Positions 30,891-40,444 of a stretch of DNA of 64,000 nt are shown here, piece by piece. The position numbers and the translations under genes were made by a program. Below the pieces are notes generated by a model, which searched no databases, was not told the DNA's origin, and saw only the letters and a list, made by a program, of their open reading frames with translations. Numbering within the stretch: position 1 is the stretch's first letter; the number at the start of each line of letters is the position of its first letter. The stretch comes from Bifidobacterium bohemicum DSM 22767 (lineage in GTDB: Bacteria; Actinomycetota; Actinomycetes; Actinomycetales; Bifidobacteriaceae): positions 90,676-154,675 of the forward strand of contig NZ_JGYP01000004.1 of assembly GCF_000741525.1 (NCBI RefSeq), written 5' to 3'.

Positions 30891-31118
30891 TCAGCCGAAA
30901 ATCCTCAATGCAAGTTGGCCGAGGCCAAAATCCATCGCCGTGACGACCACCATGAGCAGCACCACGAAGATGAACACCGCAACGGACCAGCCAGCCCACT
31001 CCTTGCCGGTAGGCGCCACGACCTTGCGCATCTCGTCAATAATCTGCTTGATGAACAAACCGATACGCATGAACACGTTCGGCTTGACGCTCTTTTCAGA
31101 CTCGTTTGCCTTCGCCAT
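30891..31118 (-). CDS. secE: Preprotein translocase subunit SecE
   Basis: Clamps SecY in the protein-export channel. 75 residues: a short charged N-terminus, the amphipathic helix FMRIGLFIKQIIDEMRKVVAP, then one membrane helix (VAVFIFVVLLMVVVTAMDFG). This single-helix form is normal in Gram-positive bacteria. It lies 32 bases downstream of tRNA-Trp and ahead of nusG, the conserved order. Confidence 0.95.
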   Translation of the reverse strand: MAKANESEKSVKPNVFMRIGLFIKQIIDEMRKVVAPTGKEWAGWSVAVFIFVVLLMVVVTAMDFGLGQLALRIFG

Positions 31119-31150
31119 ATCTGTCCTTCGTCTGGTTTGTCATTACTTGG

Positions 31151-31223
31151 CAGGGAAGGCGGGACTCGAACCCACAACCTACGGTTTTGGAGACCGTTGC
31201 GCTACCAATTGCGCCACTTCCCT
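31151..31223 (-). tRNA. tRNA-Trp (CCA anticodon)
   Basis: Full cloverleaf on the minus strand: acceptor AGGGAAG/CTTCCCT, D arm GCGC...GCGC, anticodon stem ACGGT/ACCGT with CCA, T arm GTGGG TTCGAGT CCCGC. The 3' CCA is not encoded. It precedes secE. Confidence 0.97.
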
Positions 31224-31238
31224 AGGTGAACTCTGTCT

Positions 31239-31269
31239 ACGATACTCGGAGCACGAGACCTGACGACAA
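31239..31269 (-). promoter_or_regulatory. Promoter of tRNA-Trp-secE-nusG
   Basis: Minus strand TTGTCG, 19-base spacer, TATCGT, with the tRNA 5' end 15 bases further. The spacing is slightly long but it is the best match upstream of the tRNA. Confidence 0.5.
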
Positions 31270-31480
31270 AACCGCCGATGCACCATCCTAGCGCATAAAA
31301 CACGAACCGTCCACTCCCAAGTGTCGAAAGGCAAATCATGTGATCATCGGCTTTGATGCCAGCTCAGCCGGGAGCGGTAGAAAACAAAGGAATCTCAACT
31401 GGCTTCAAACAGAGAGCGACGAAAAACCGCCGTCAGAAGTCAAGCCTCTGGAGAAACAGCGGAACGGCTGATTGCAGCGA

Positions 31481-32692
31481 TCAGCCGACCCATTGTTTGA
31501 ATCGACGCACGCCCTCAGCGAGGTCGTCGTCGGCCAAAGCATACGAGAAACGCAAGTAACCGGGTGCGCCGAACGCCTCACCCGGCACAGCGGCCACATG
31601 AGCCTGGTCAAGCAACAGTGAAGCCAGTTCGGAAGAGGTCCGGACGACCGAACCGTCGGGTCCCAAGGGCCTGCCCAGCAGCGCCGTCACCTCAGGGAAG
31701 GCGTAGAACGCGCCGTGCGGAGCGGAGCAGGTCACGCCGGTCACCTCGTTCAACGCCGCGACGATGGCGCGACGACGCCCATCGAACGCGGCGCGCATCA
31801 TATCGACCGCGTCCAGCGACCCTTCGACAGCCGCGAGTGCGGCCTGCTGACTGACATCCGCCACATTGGAACTGAGGTGACCCTGCAGCTTGGTGACGGC
31901 CTCGGCCACGGGCGTCGGCGCCACGATCCAACCCACGCGCCAGCCCGTCATCGCATAGGTTTTGGCCACACCGTTGAGCACGATGAGCTGATCGCGCACC
32001 TCGGGCACCTCGGCGCCAATATAGACCGTGCGCATGCCGTCGTAGGACAGATGTTCGTAAATCTCGTCACTGAGCACCCATACATGGTGTTCAACGGCCC
32101 ACCGACCAATCGCACGAATGGTTTCTCTGCTCCACACAGCCCCGGTCGGGTTGGATGGGGAATTGACAACGATCGCCTTGGTGCGGGGGGTTCGCACCGC
32201 CTCAATCGCTTCAACGGTCGGTTCAAACCCCTGTTCCGATCCGGCAAAGACGAAAACCGGCTTGCCGCCGGCAAGCCTCACCGCCTCCGGGTAGGTGGTC
32301 CAATAGGGTGCGGGGATGATGACCTCATCGCCGGGATCGATCAGCGTCTGCAGAGCCTCATAGACAGCCTGCTTGCCGCCGTTGGTGACCACCACCCGGT
32401 CCGGGGTGACAGCATATCCTGAATCGCGAAGGGTCTTGTCGGCGATGGCCTGGCGCAGCGCAGGCAGACCGGGGGTGGGGGTGTAGCGGTGGTTCTTCGG
32501 GTCGCGGCAGGCCTTGACAGCGGCCTCGACGATGTAATCCGGGGTCGGGAAATTCGGCTCGCCCGCGCCGAAGCCTATCACGTCAACGCCGGCCGCCTTC
32601 ATTGCCTTGGCTTTGGAGTCAACGGCCAAAGTGGCGCTCGGCGCCACTCGGTTCACGCGTTCGCTCAATGTCTGCCATGATGCCATTCCCAT
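31481..32692 (-). CDS. aspC: Pyridoxal-phosphate aminotransferase, aspartate aminotransferase family (class I)
   Basis: Transfers amino groups between aspartate (or a related amino acid) and a 2-oxo acid. About 403 residues with class-I features: [17 protein letters not shown] and [11 protein letters not shown] at the start, [22 protein letters not shown], the PLP lysine in [16 protein letters not shown], and arginine in YLRFSYA. It matches the AspC-Iγ type of Gram-positive bacteria; exact substrate is not shown. ATG 32692 is chosen because TACTGT lies seven bases upstream and no Shine-Dalgarno site is seen (leaderless type); ATG 32686 is possible. The frame stays open far upstream as a shadow of proB. 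Confidence 0.88.
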   Translation of the reverse strand: MGMASWQTLSERVNRVAPSATLAVDSKAKAMKAAGVDVIGFGAGEPNFPTPDYIVEAAVKACRDPKNHRYTPTPGLPALRQAIADKTLRDSGYAVTPDRVVVTNGGKQAVYEALQTLIDPGDEVIIPAPYWTTYPEAVRLAGGKPVFVFAGSEQGFEPTVEAIEAVRTPRTKAIVVNSPSNPTGAVWSRETIRAIGRWAVEHHVWVLSDEIYEHLSYDGMRTVYIGAEVPEVRDQLIVLNGVAKTYAMTGWRVGWIVAPTPVAEAVTKLQGHLSSNVADVSQQAALAAVEGSLDAVDMMRAAFDGRRRAIVAALNEVTGVTCSAPHGAFYAFPEVTALLGRPLGPDGSVVRTSSELASLLLDQAHVAAVPGEAFGAPGYLRFSYALADDDLAEGVRRFKQWVG

Positions 32693-32732
32693 ATTGCCAA
32701 CAGTACGCCTTACTTCCGAAAAATTCCTTACG

Positions 32733-32759
32733 TTTTTCAAGTACTGATTTTTCAAGTAC
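32733..32759 (-). repeat. Two direct repeats upstream of the aminotransferase
   Basis: GTACTTGAAAAA occurs twice on the minus strand (32733-32744 and 32748-32759), starts 15 bases apart. They lie about 40-65 bases before the start codon and contain TTGAAA, so they may be a regulator site overlapping a promoter. Confidence 0.55.
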
Positions 32760-32903
32760 CGAGTCGTTATGTTGTCGACAATTGCGTCAAATGCCTTGAT
32801 CGCGAACCCAAGGCTTAATATTGCAACGTTCCATGACCACATATGGAACATACCGTTGGTATGACACGGATTCCGGTGCGTAGACAGCGAACCCGGCCAA
32901 CAA

Positions 32904-34079
32904 TCAAAGCAAAACGAGGTTATCGCGGTGAACCAGGGGATGTGCGTACTCCGGATCAAGCAGGCGCTTGAGCGCCGTAGTGCTGCGGCCAAGCATGGCC
33001 GGCATTTCCTCCGAATCGTAAGCCGCGAGCCCCTTGGCGATGTGATTGCCGGACTCGTCATCGATCCACACCGGATCGCCTGCGGAAAAATCGCCATCGA
33101 CGGCGATGACCCCGGCCGCCAGTAGACTCGCCCGCCCGCCCAACACCGCTTTGGCCGCACCTGCATCAGCCGTGAGCCTGCCGCGCGGAGCCGCCGCGAA
33201 GCCGATCCACAGGCGGCGCGACGTGTCGCGATGGGACACCGGAGCGAATGCGGTGCCCGTAGCCTTTCCTTCGAGTGCATCACCCAGATGCGCGGCATCG
33301 GTAAGCACCACGGGGATGCCGGAAGACGCGGCCACACGCGCCGCTTCCAGCTTGGTGACCATGCCGCCGGTGCCCACCTTCGAACCACTGTCACCCACGG
33401 TGACTTGCAGAGCATCCTCATTGGATACATCCGAAACGAATGCGATACGTTTCGCGTTTGGATACGTGGGAGGAACGTCGTAGAGACCGTCCACGTCGGT
33501 GAGCAGCACCAGGGCGTCCGCGCGCACGATATTCGCCACGAGCGCCGAAAGCCGGTCGTTATCGCCAAACCGCAACTCGTTGGTGGCCAGCGCGTCATTC
33601 TCATTGACCACCGGCACTACACCCAAATCAAGCAACCGCCCCAATGTACGACGGACGTTGCGGTATCGTGACGCACGACGAGTATCGTCCACCGTGAGCA
33701 GAATCTGGCCGACACGGACACCTTCCACCGTGAAGGCGGTCTCATAACGTTGCATCAACAGACCCTGGCCGACAGAGGCCGCAGCCTGCTGAGTCACGAC
33801 GTCCTCAGGGCGCTCATCGAGGCCGAGCGGTCCGAACCCTGCGGCGATAGCGCCGGACGAAACCAACACGACGCGCCTGTCCCCGCCGACGATCCGAGCC
33901 AAAGAACTCACGATTGCATCGACTTTGGCGGAATCAAGATGCCCCGAAGGCCTGGTCAGTGAACTCGATCCGACCTTCACCACCACGGTCTGGGCACGGT
34001 TGACCGCCTGCCGCACCTCCGATTCACACCAGTGGTTGGTCGGTTTCACGGTTGTCGCCACATTCGATGATTCCGCCAT
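32904..34079 (-). CDS. proB: Glutamate 5-kinase
   Basis: First step of proline synthesis: phosphorylates the gamma-carboxyl of glutamate with ATP. Amino-acid-kinase domain with [43 protein letters not shown], and [17 protein letters not shown]; then a C-terminal PUA domain from about residue 290 ([25 protein letters not shown] region), as in E. coli ProB. 391 residues, close to the usual 370. AAAGG lies six bases before the ATG. It follows obg by 33 bases on the same strand; the proA partner is not in this window. Confidence 0.95.
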   Translation of the reverse strand: MAESSNVATTVKPTNHWCESEVRQAVNRAQTVVVKVGSSSLTRPSGHLDSAKVDAIVSSLARIVGGDRRVVLVSSGAIAAGFGPLGLDERPEDVVTQQAAASVGQGLLMQRYETAFTVEGVRVGQILLTVDDTRRASRYRNVRRTLGRLLDLGVVPVVNENDALATNELRFGDNDRLSALVANIVRADALVLLTDVDGLYDVPPTYPNAKRIAFVSDVSNEDALQVTVGDSGSKVGTGGMVTKLEAARVAASSGIPVVLTDAAHLGDALEGKATGTAFAPVSHRDTSRRLWIGFAAAPRGRLTADAGAAKAVLGGRASLLAAGVIAVDGDFSAGDPVWIDDESGNHIAKGLAAYDSEEMPAMLGRSTTALKRLLDPEYAHPLVHRDNLVLL

Positions 34080-34112
34080 ATATTACCTTTCCACCGCCGT
34101 TCACCAAGCCCG

Positions 34113-35810
34113 TCACGCTTCGTCGGCCGCGTCGTCATCGTCGGCGTGCCCGCCAAGAATCGCCTGCTCGTCGTGCCGGTCGTCATCCACGCTTGGATCA
34201 GCCCAATGTCCAACACTGCGCTCCTTGCGCATCGCCTCACGTACGGCCGTCTTCGCGTCCATCATCTCATGGTACTGACGGCGACGCTCGGCATTGGTGC
34301 GACGGTGGGCGCGCGTGTCGTCATGCTCGTCGAGACGCAGATCGGTGCCGCGTGCGCCCAGCTGTGCGCCGTCAAGCATTTCAGCGCCGGCGACGATGGT
34401 CGGATCCCAATCGAACGCGACCTCGTTCTTGCCGGTTCCGATGCGCACCTCGTCGCCGGGACGGGCCCCCTTGCCGCGCAGCTCGTCCTCCACGCCAAGT
34501 TTGGCCAAACGGTCGGCCAGGTATCCCACGGCCTCGTCATTATCGAAGTTCGTCTGCCGCACCCAACGCTCCGGCTTGGCACCCCGAACGGTGAACCACA
34601 CATCCCCACGCTTGCTGGTGCCCTTGGTGACGGTAAAGTCAAGCGAGCTGCCGTTTTCATCGTCGGAACGACGACGTCTGCGCACCTTGTCCTCCAAAGG
34701 CTTGATGACCACTCGCGCAGCCTGGCGTTCACGTTCTTCCTCGGCGAGCTTGGCACGCAGTTCGGTGACCATTCGTCCCAGCTCAAAGCCAAGTTCCTTC
34801 AAGCCTTCATGTGAAGCGGTGGAGACGACGAAGGTCTTCAGTCCCATCTTCTCGAACTCGGGACGTACGAATTCCGCAAGTTCCTTGGCCTCCGGCACGT
34901 CCGCCTTGTTGAGGATGACGATACGAGGACGCTCCGGGATGGGAATCGCGCCAATTGGCAGTGAAAGTTTGCTCGCATATAGCGCCAGCTCCCGTTCCAA
35001 TGCCTCGTAATCCGACATCGGATCGCGACCCTGCTCGAAGGTCGCGCAATCTATGACGTGCGCGATGATCTCAGTGCGCTCGATATGGCGCAAGAACTCA
35101 AGCCCCAGCCCCTTGCCTTCGGAGGCTCCGGGAATCAGGCCCGGCACGTCGGCAATCGTGTAACGGTATTCGGCCATCTGCACGACGCCCAGGTTGGGTA
35201 CGAGCGTCGTGAATGGGTAGTCCGCGATTTTCGGCTTGGCCGCACTCATCGCCGCAATCAGACTCGACTTGCCCGCCGAAGGGAAGCCGACCAGCGCGAC
35301 GTCCGCGATGGACTTGAGTTCGAGAATAACGTCACGCTCTTCTCCGGGATCGCCTAGCAGCGCAAAACCGGGGGCACGGCGCGTCTTGTTCGCCAACGCT
35401 GCGTTGCCGAGCCCTCCCATGCCGCCCGCGGCCGCGACGTATCGATCGCCCTCGACGCGAAGGTCAGCAAGGAGCCTGCCGGCGTGCTTCGTCTCGCCAA
35501 CGGCACCTTTGGCTTCGAAAATCATGGTTCCCGGCGGCACCGGCAGCACCACATCCGCACCTTTTGAGCCGTCTTTGGTGTCTCCCAGACCCATCGTGCC
35601 GTTTTCGGCGCGACGGTGCGGCACGAAGCGATAGTCAAGAAGATTGTTCGCATTCGCGCTCGCCACAAAGATGACGGAGCCGCCGTCACCGCCGTCACCG
35701 CCGTTCGGGCCCGCGAGCGGCTTGTACTTCTCGCGCTTGACACCAGCCGAACCATTGCCGCCGTCGCCGCCCTTGACGTGGACGGTCACCCTATCTACAA
35801 AATCTGCCAT
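34113..35810 (-). CDS. obg: Obg family GTPase (ribosome assembly)
   Basis: Essential GTPase acting in 50S maturation. Three regions: glycine-rich Obg fold ([21 protein letters not shown] and more), G domain ([11 protein letters not shown]-loop, [14 protein letters not shown] switch, [20 protein letters not shown]), and the C-terminal OCT domain near residues 380-450. Another 100 residues end in an acidic run (DDDDAADEA). At 565 residues it is longer than B. subtilis Obg (428), mainly from the tail. It stands downstream of rplU-rpmA, the common order, and is separated from them by a terminator/attenuator. Confidence 0.96.
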   Translation of the reverse strand: MADFVDRVTVHVKGGDGGNGSAGVKREKYKPLAGPNGGDGGDGGSVIFVASANANNLLDYRFVPHRRAENGTMGLGDTKDGSKGADVVLPVPPGTMIFEAKGAVGETKHAGRLLADLRVEGDRYVAAAGGMGGLGNAALANKTRRAPGFALLGDPGEERDVILELKSIADVALVGFPSAGKSSLIAAMSAAKPKIADYPFTTLVPNLGVVQMAEYRYTIADVPGLIPGASEGKGLGLEFLRHIERTEIIAHVIDCATFEQGRDPMSDYEALERELALYASKLSLPIGAIPIPERPRIVILNKADVPEAKELAEFVRPEFEKMGLKTFVVSTASHEGLKELGFELGRMVTELRAKLAEEERERQAARVVIKPLEDKVRRRRRSDDENGSSLDFTVTKGTSKRGDVWFTVRGAKPERWVRQTNFDNDEAVGYLADRLAKLGVEDELRGKGARPGDEVRIGTGKNEVAFDWDPTIVAGAEMLDGAQLGARGTDLRLDEHDDTRAHRRTNAERRRQYHEMMDAKTAVREAMRKERSVGHWADPSVDDDRHDEQAILGGHADDDDAADEA

Positions 35811-35904
35811 ATCCCTTACCTTACCGGTGGGTGCTTATACCCGTCCGCCGCTACTACTATTGATATCAATGCACGATAACATTACAAAAGCCACTATGAC
35901 GGCA

Positions 35905-35938
35905 AAAGGCCGCGCCCGCAATGGCGGGTACGACCTTT
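35905..35938 (-). terminator. Terminator/attenuator between rpmA and obg
   Basis: On the minus strand AAAGGTCG, CCCGC loop GCGGG, CGGCCTTTT. It is a compact hairpin ending in TTTT, located about 75 bases after the rpmA stop and about 95 before the obg start, so it can lower obg expression relative to ribosomal genes. Confidence 0.75.
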
Positions 35939-36010
35939 GATACGTTCTCGGACTAAAACATCCGATTTGCTACAACGCTTGCCTACAGCGTCCTGACGAC
36001 GCTTTGAAAA

Positions 36011-36265
36011 CTACTCGGCGGAAACCACGTCCACGACCTTGCGGTCGCGGCGCACGCCGAACTTCACGTTGCCGTCAGCAAGCGCAAAGAGCGTGTGATC
36101 CTTGCCGGTGCCGACGTTCTGGCCGGCGTGGAACTTGGTGCCGCGCTGGCGCACGATGATGTTGCCGGCAACGACGGACTCGCCGCCGAACTTCTTAACG
36201 CCGAGATATTGAGGCGATGAATCGCGACCGTTACGCGAAGCGGATGCACCCTTCTTATGTGCCAT
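36011..36265 (-). CDS. rpmA: Large ribosomal subunit protein L27
   Basis: Sits near the peptidyl transferase centre. 84 residues, beginning [28 protein letters not shown] and containing [24 protein letters not shown], cited by its core [15 protein letters not shown]. The mature N-terminus starts at residue 2; there is no cleaved leader of the Firmicutes kind. It lies 58 bases after rplU. Confidence 0.97.
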   Translation of the reverse strand: MAHKKGASASRNGRDSSPQYLGVKKFGGESVVAGNIIVRQRGTKFHAGQNVGTGKDHTLFALADGNVKFGVRRDRKVVDVVSAE

Positions 36266-36323
36266 CTTAGTGTCCTTTCAGTCCTTACAACGTTTCTATC
36301 GCTGGTGCTCAGCGAGCCCGATG

Positions 36324-36632
36324 TCAGGCGATCGCCGTGACCTTGAGCTTGGTGAGCGGCTGGCGATGACCCTTGCGACGTGCCACGCCGGTCTTGTTCT
36401 TGAACTTCTGAATGTTGATCTTAGGACCCTTGGCCTGAGCATCAACGACCTCGGCCTTGACCGAGACCTTCGCCAGATCCTTGGCACCGATGGTCACCTT
36501 CGCGCCGTCGACCACGAGCGCAACCGGGAACTTCACGGTCTGCCCTTCCTTGGCATCGAGACGGTTGACGAACATGACGTCACCGACCTCAACCTTTTCC
36601 TGATGGCCACCGGCCTTCACAATCGCGTACAT
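36324..36632 (-). CDS. rplU: Large ribosomal subunit protein L21
   Basis: Binds 23S rRNA in the body of the 50S subunit. 102 residues: [18 protein letters not shown] at the start and [21 protein letters not shown] at the end, the L21 signature. First gene of rplU-rpmA. The RNase E gene lies upstream on the same strand, a common order in bacteria. Confidence 0.97.
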   Translation of the reverse strand: MYAIVKAGGHQEKVEVGDVMFVNRLDAKEGQTVKFPVALVVDGAKVTIGAKDLAKVSVKAEVVDAQAKGPKINIQKFKNKTGVARRKGHRQPLTKLKVTAIA

Positions 36633-36876
36633 AATCGTTCCTTGCTGTTTTTACAAGCTACCTTGCCCGGCGTGCCACGGTTCCCCGCAACCTTTCGGCC
36701 AGACACCGAAATCCAAATCTACACCAACCCCCATACTTGACGCAACCGAGTTTCATCGGTATGTGCGGGCCGGTCCATGCAACGACGGAGTAAGCAAGAC
36801 TCGAAACCTTGGAAATCCGCGATTCCAGGATGCCTATACTCCGTCGATCACCATATTTCATGTTGTGCTACATATC

Positions 36877-39800
36877 TCAGTTTCCTTGATCGGCTTCCGC
36901 TTTGGCATCCGAACCTGAAACAGACTCCGGCTCACCGTCTTGCATGACCTCTGCCTCACCCTCGTCGCTGGCCGCCGCAGCAGCGGCCGCGATCTGCGCA
37001 AGTTTAGCCTTGACCGCCGCACTTGACCCCGTTGGGGCCTGCACTTCCGGCGTCGTGCCGTGACCATGCTTGTTGGTGTGCACGAAGGGGTCTCCGCCTT
37101 TGACGGCGTACGGATCCGCGTAATCCGATGAGACGGTCGGTTCGTCATGCAGGATGAACCCTCGACCCTTACAGGTCGGACACTCCTCACTGAACGCTTC
37201 CACCAGCCCCTGGCCGATGCGTTTGCGCGTCATCTGAACCAGACCAAGCGAAGTAACCTCGGCCACCTGATGCTTTGTACGGTCACGAGCCAGGCACTCC
37301 ACAAGCCTGCGCAGCACGAGGTCGCGATTTGCCGGCAGCACCATATCGACGAAATCGATCATAATCATGCCACCGATGTCACGCAGGCGCAACTGACGGG
37401 CAATCTCCTCGGCAGCCTCAAGATTGCAACGCGTCACCGTCTCCTCAAGTGACTTGCCCCTGCCGATGAACCTTCCCGTGTTCACGTCGACAGTGGTCAT
37501 GGCTTCGGTGCGGTCGATGACGATGGAGCCGCCGGAAGGCAGGTAGACCTGACGCTCCATGCCCTTGCGCAGCTGGGAATCGATCTGCCACTTGTCGAAC
37601 ACATCCTTGCCTTCGTGTTCGGCCGGATCCCATTTGACGAGCTTGTCCCGGAGATCGGGGGCCATGGTGTCGAGGTATTCCTCAATGTGCGAGTACACAT
37701 TGTCACCTTCGACGACCATTTTGGAGAAGTCGTCGTTGAAGATGTCGCGCACCACACGGATGGCGACGTCGGGCTCGCCCTGAAGGAGTTTCGCGCGCTT
37801 GCCATTGTGATACAGCTTGCGCTTCTCCTCGATCCTCTCCCACTGACGCTCAAGCGACTCCAAATCCCTTTGCAGGGCCTCCTCGCTTGCGCCCTCGGCG
37901 GCGGTGCGAATGATCACGCCCATCTCCTTGGGGGCGATCCTGGCGACGATGGACTTAAGGCGCGTGCGCTCCCGCTCGGGCAGCTTGCGGCTGACGCCGG
38001 TCATGCCTCCGGAAGGCACAAGCACCAGGAAACGGCCGGCGAGCGTGACCTGGGAGGTCAAGCGAGCGCCCTTGTGGCCGATGGGGTCCTTGGTGACCTG
38101 CACCAGCACCGGATCCCCGGATTTGAAGGCGGACTCAATCAGACGTGGCTGACCCTCGAGTCGGGCCGCGTCCCAGTTGACCTCACCCGCATACAACACG
38201 CCGTTGCGGGCCTGGCCGATGTCCACGAATGCGGCCTCCATGCTCGGCAACACATTCTGCACACGGCCAAGATAGATGTTGCCGACTGTGGCGACCTCCT
38301 CGATATCCGAGACATAGTGCTCCACGAGCACGTCGTCTTCGATCACCGAGACTTGAATATGCTGTCCACGTTCACGCACCACCATAAGACGGTCGACGTT
38401 CTCGCGACGGGCAAGGAAGTCCTGCTCCATGATCTGGCTGCGGTGGCTGCGCTCACGGCGGTTGTCACGACGGCGTTGCTTCTTGGCCTCAAGACGGGTG
38501 GAGCCCTCGATATCGGTGATCTCATCGATGTACTGCTGTTTGCGTGAACGGCGTGCGGATTGGCGGGAATCACCGGAATCGCCCTTGGCCGTACGGCGGC
38601 GACGGCGTGTGGTCGTCTCAGCCTCGGCATCGTTGCGCTCGTCTCGCTCGTCAGTGCGGTCACGCTCGGATTCGCGACGCTTCCCTCGCTCACGACGGCG
38701 ACGACGCGTGCCCCGTGTCTCCTCCTCGTCCTCAGCGTCGTCACGGTCGACGCGGGAACGCGAACCGCTCACACGTATGATGTCGGAACCCTGTTCGTCG
38801 TCGCGTTCGCCACCTTCATCGGCACCGTCGCGGTCGACGTTCTTGCGACGGCGACGGCGTGAACGCGGGCGCGGGGCCTCGTCGTCCCCGTCTTCGACGA
38901 CGCTCTTGCGACGGCGTCCTCCACGCTCACGATTGTCGGCGCCACCGTCATCCTCGCCATCACGGTCATCGTCAATCGGCAGATACGTAATATCGTCGGA
39001 CTCAAGGTCCTCCTCGATGCGTTCCACCTCATCGGCCGCCCCACGTTCTTCGGCGTTCAGACGGCGGGACCTGCCACGACGGCCACGGGGCTGTTCATCC
39101 ATGAAATCGGTCAGATCGCCGAACTCGTCGGAATCGTCGTACGCGCGGCGCGAACGGCCACGGCCGGCTTCGCGCACCTCATCGAGTTCAGGCAACACCG
39201 GCTCGCGGAAAAGCAACGAAGTCATCGGGCGTATCGACCGCTCATCATCACGTCCGGAGCCGTGGACATCCGGTTCCTCAGGAATGCCTTGGTCGTCGCG
39301 GGATGGACGCCTACGGCGCGAGGCCGACGAAGCCACGCTTTGGTCGTCCTCGTCACGAGCCGCGCGCCCACGACGAGTCTCGACCGAAGCGTCCACGTTC
39401 TCAGCACGGTTCGCCCTAGTGCGACGGGTCGTGTTCGACGCGCCAGACTCATCATCGGTGGCATCGGCACGACGTGACGACCGCGGCTTGCGTGCTGACC
39501 GCCGAGACGACCGCGAATCGGCGTCGGCTTCATCGTCCGCCGCGGCACCGGAACGCGCTCTGCGTGCGGTGGTTGAACGGCGCGGGCGGGAAGTCCCACG
39601 TCCTTCGCTGCCTGTGGTCTTGGAATCCTCGGGAAAATCAGAGGATTCAGCAGATTCGACGGATTCAGAACCGTCGCTTTCCCTAACGTTCTGACGAGCA
39701 GTGCGCGCCTGGCGGACACCACGGGCAGTCGAGCCACGTTCGGCGCGTCCCTCAGCACCGGCCTTGCCGACACTGGCTGCGCCGACACTCCGTTCTTCGT

Positions 39801-39987
39801 TCTCCTCGAGCTGCTCGACGGTGAGGGCCACAGCGGCACCGGCGGCACCGGCGCCGCGTACGACACGCCTTCCGCCGCGCCTGCGCCGAGGTGTTTGTTC
39901 GACCGCATCGCCGTGCTCCGCATCATTGTTCTGTTTATTGTCAGCGATTTCATCACTACTGACTGCGTCATGATCCATACTGGGCAC
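36877..39987 (-). CDS. rne: Ribonuclease E/G with a long charged N-terminal region
   Basis: Endoribonuclease for rRNA maturation and mRNA decay. Order: about 540 residues of low-complexity, alternately basic (RRRRR) and acidic (DDE) sequence; an S1 domain near 570-650 (NIYLGRVQNVLPSMEAAFVD); the catalytic core with MIMIDFVDM (metal-binding Asp), a zinc-link CPTC motif near 985; and a short tail. Actinobacterial RNase E often carries the disordered scaffold at the N-terminus, opposite to E. coli. Start GTG at 39987 has AAGGAG four bases upstream; the ATG three codons later is too distant from it. The N-terminal region is GC-rich and repetitive on the DNA level. Confidence 0.95.
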   Translation of the reverse strand: MPSMDHDAVSSDEIADNKQNNDAEHGDAVEQTPRRRRGGRRVVRGAGAAGAAVALTVEQLEENEERSVGAASVGKAGAEGRAERGSTARGVRQARTARQNVRESDGSESVESAESSDFPEDSKTTGSEGRGTSRPRRSTTARRARSGAAADDEADADSRSSRRSARKPRSSRRADATDDESGASNTTRRTRANRAENVDASVETRRGRAARDEDDQSVASSASRRRRPSRDDQGIPEEPDVHGSGRDDERSIRPMTSLLFREPVLPELDEVREAGRGRSRRAYDDSDEFGDLTDFMDEQPRGRRGRSRRLNAEERGAADEVERIEEDLESDDITYLPIDDDRDGEDDGGADNRERGGRRRKSVVEDGDDEAPRPRSRRRRRKNVDRDGADEGGERDDEQGSDIIRVSGSRSRVDRDDAEDEEETRGTRRRRRERGKRRESERDRTDERDERNDAEAETTTRRRRRTAKGDSGDSRQSARRSRKQQYIDEITDIEGSTRLEAKKQRRRDNRRERSHRSQIMEQDFLARRENVDRLMVVRERGQHIQVSVIEDDVLVEHYVSDIEEVATVGNIYLGRVQNVLPSMEAAFVDIGQARNGVLYAGEVNWDAARLEGQPRLIESAFKSGDPVLVQVTKDPIGHKGARLTSQVTLAGRFLVLVPSGGMTGVSRKLPERERTRLKSIVARIAPKEMGVIIRTAAEGASEEALQRDLESLERQWERIEEKRKLYHNGKRAKLLQGEPDVAIRVVRDIFNDDFSKMVVEGDNVYSHIEEYLDTMAPDLRDKLVKWDPAEHEGKDVFDKWQIDSQLRKGMERQVYLPSGGSIVIDRTEAMTTVDVNTGRFIGRGKSLEETVTRCNLEAAEEIARQLRLRDIGGMIMIDFVDMVLPANRDLVLRRLVECLARDRTKHQVAEVTSLGLVQMTRKRIGQGLVEAFSEECPTCKGRGFILHDEPTVSSDYADPYAVKGGDPFVHTNKHGHGTTPEVQAPTGSSAAVKAKLAQIAAAAAAASDEGEAEVMQDGEPESVSGSDAKAEADQGN

Positions 39988-40199
39988 AATGCTCCTTGAC
40001 GGCGTGCTGCATCACACCGCTCACTCTGGCCGTCCACCGGCCTCACACCGCGCTCTCACCGCGGCCACGCGACTGCTACGTCCGTGGACGACATCGAAAA
40101 AAGTCCTTGGCTTCGAAGGCGGACACCGACGCCCGCGGATAAACACGCGAGGGGATCGACGCCATCGAAGGTTCGGTGATTTGCAGAACCACCGCTCCG

Positions 40200-40231
40200 A
40201 GTATACCCCAAATGGGTGAACATAGCGTCAA
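40200..40231 (-). promoter_or_regulatory. Promoter of rne
   Basis: A near-consensus -10 (TATACT) preceded at 20 bases by TTGACG on the minus strand. It predicts a leader of about 200 bases before the rne GTG. RNase E genes elsewhere have long leaders used for self-control by cleavage; that role is inferred here. Confidence 0.5.
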
Positions 40232-40413
40232 ATCGGCCGAAAGACGCCGTCGATCTGCCTCTCCACGGATTCGGCACCTCAAACCATGGTTTCATCCGGC
40301 AGGCGCCTTCGGTCCGCAGACGACCAAGACAAGACCTGACGCATTGAAGATTCCCCGCCCTGTTCGAAACGGCTCGCGAATATCGATGTGAAAGCGCGCC
40401 TAAGAAACGAAAC

Positions 40414-40433
40414 CCGGAACGAAGGAACCGGGC
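40414..40433 (-). terminator. Terminator of dapE
   Basis: Minus strand CCCGG, TTCCTTCGTT, CCGGG, followed by TTTCGTTTCTT. It is 12 bases after the dapE stop. Confidence 0.75.
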
Positions 40434-40444
40434 AGAAGGCGCCG

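Larger units (their letters stand above)
39988..40444. other. Spacer between dapE and rne with the rne leader
   Basis: No gene is supported. It contains the rne promoter at about 40200-40231, its long leader, and the dapE terminator at 40414-40433. Confidence 0.5.

Noticed and set aside
32693-33604. Upstream continuation of the aminotransferase frame
   Set aside because: It overlaps proB in another frame and has no family similarity; the aminotransferase fold starts at 32692.
35811-36010. Riboswitch between rpmA and obg
   Set aside because: Only a simple terminator hairpin is seen; no ligand-binding core or alternative pairing is evident.
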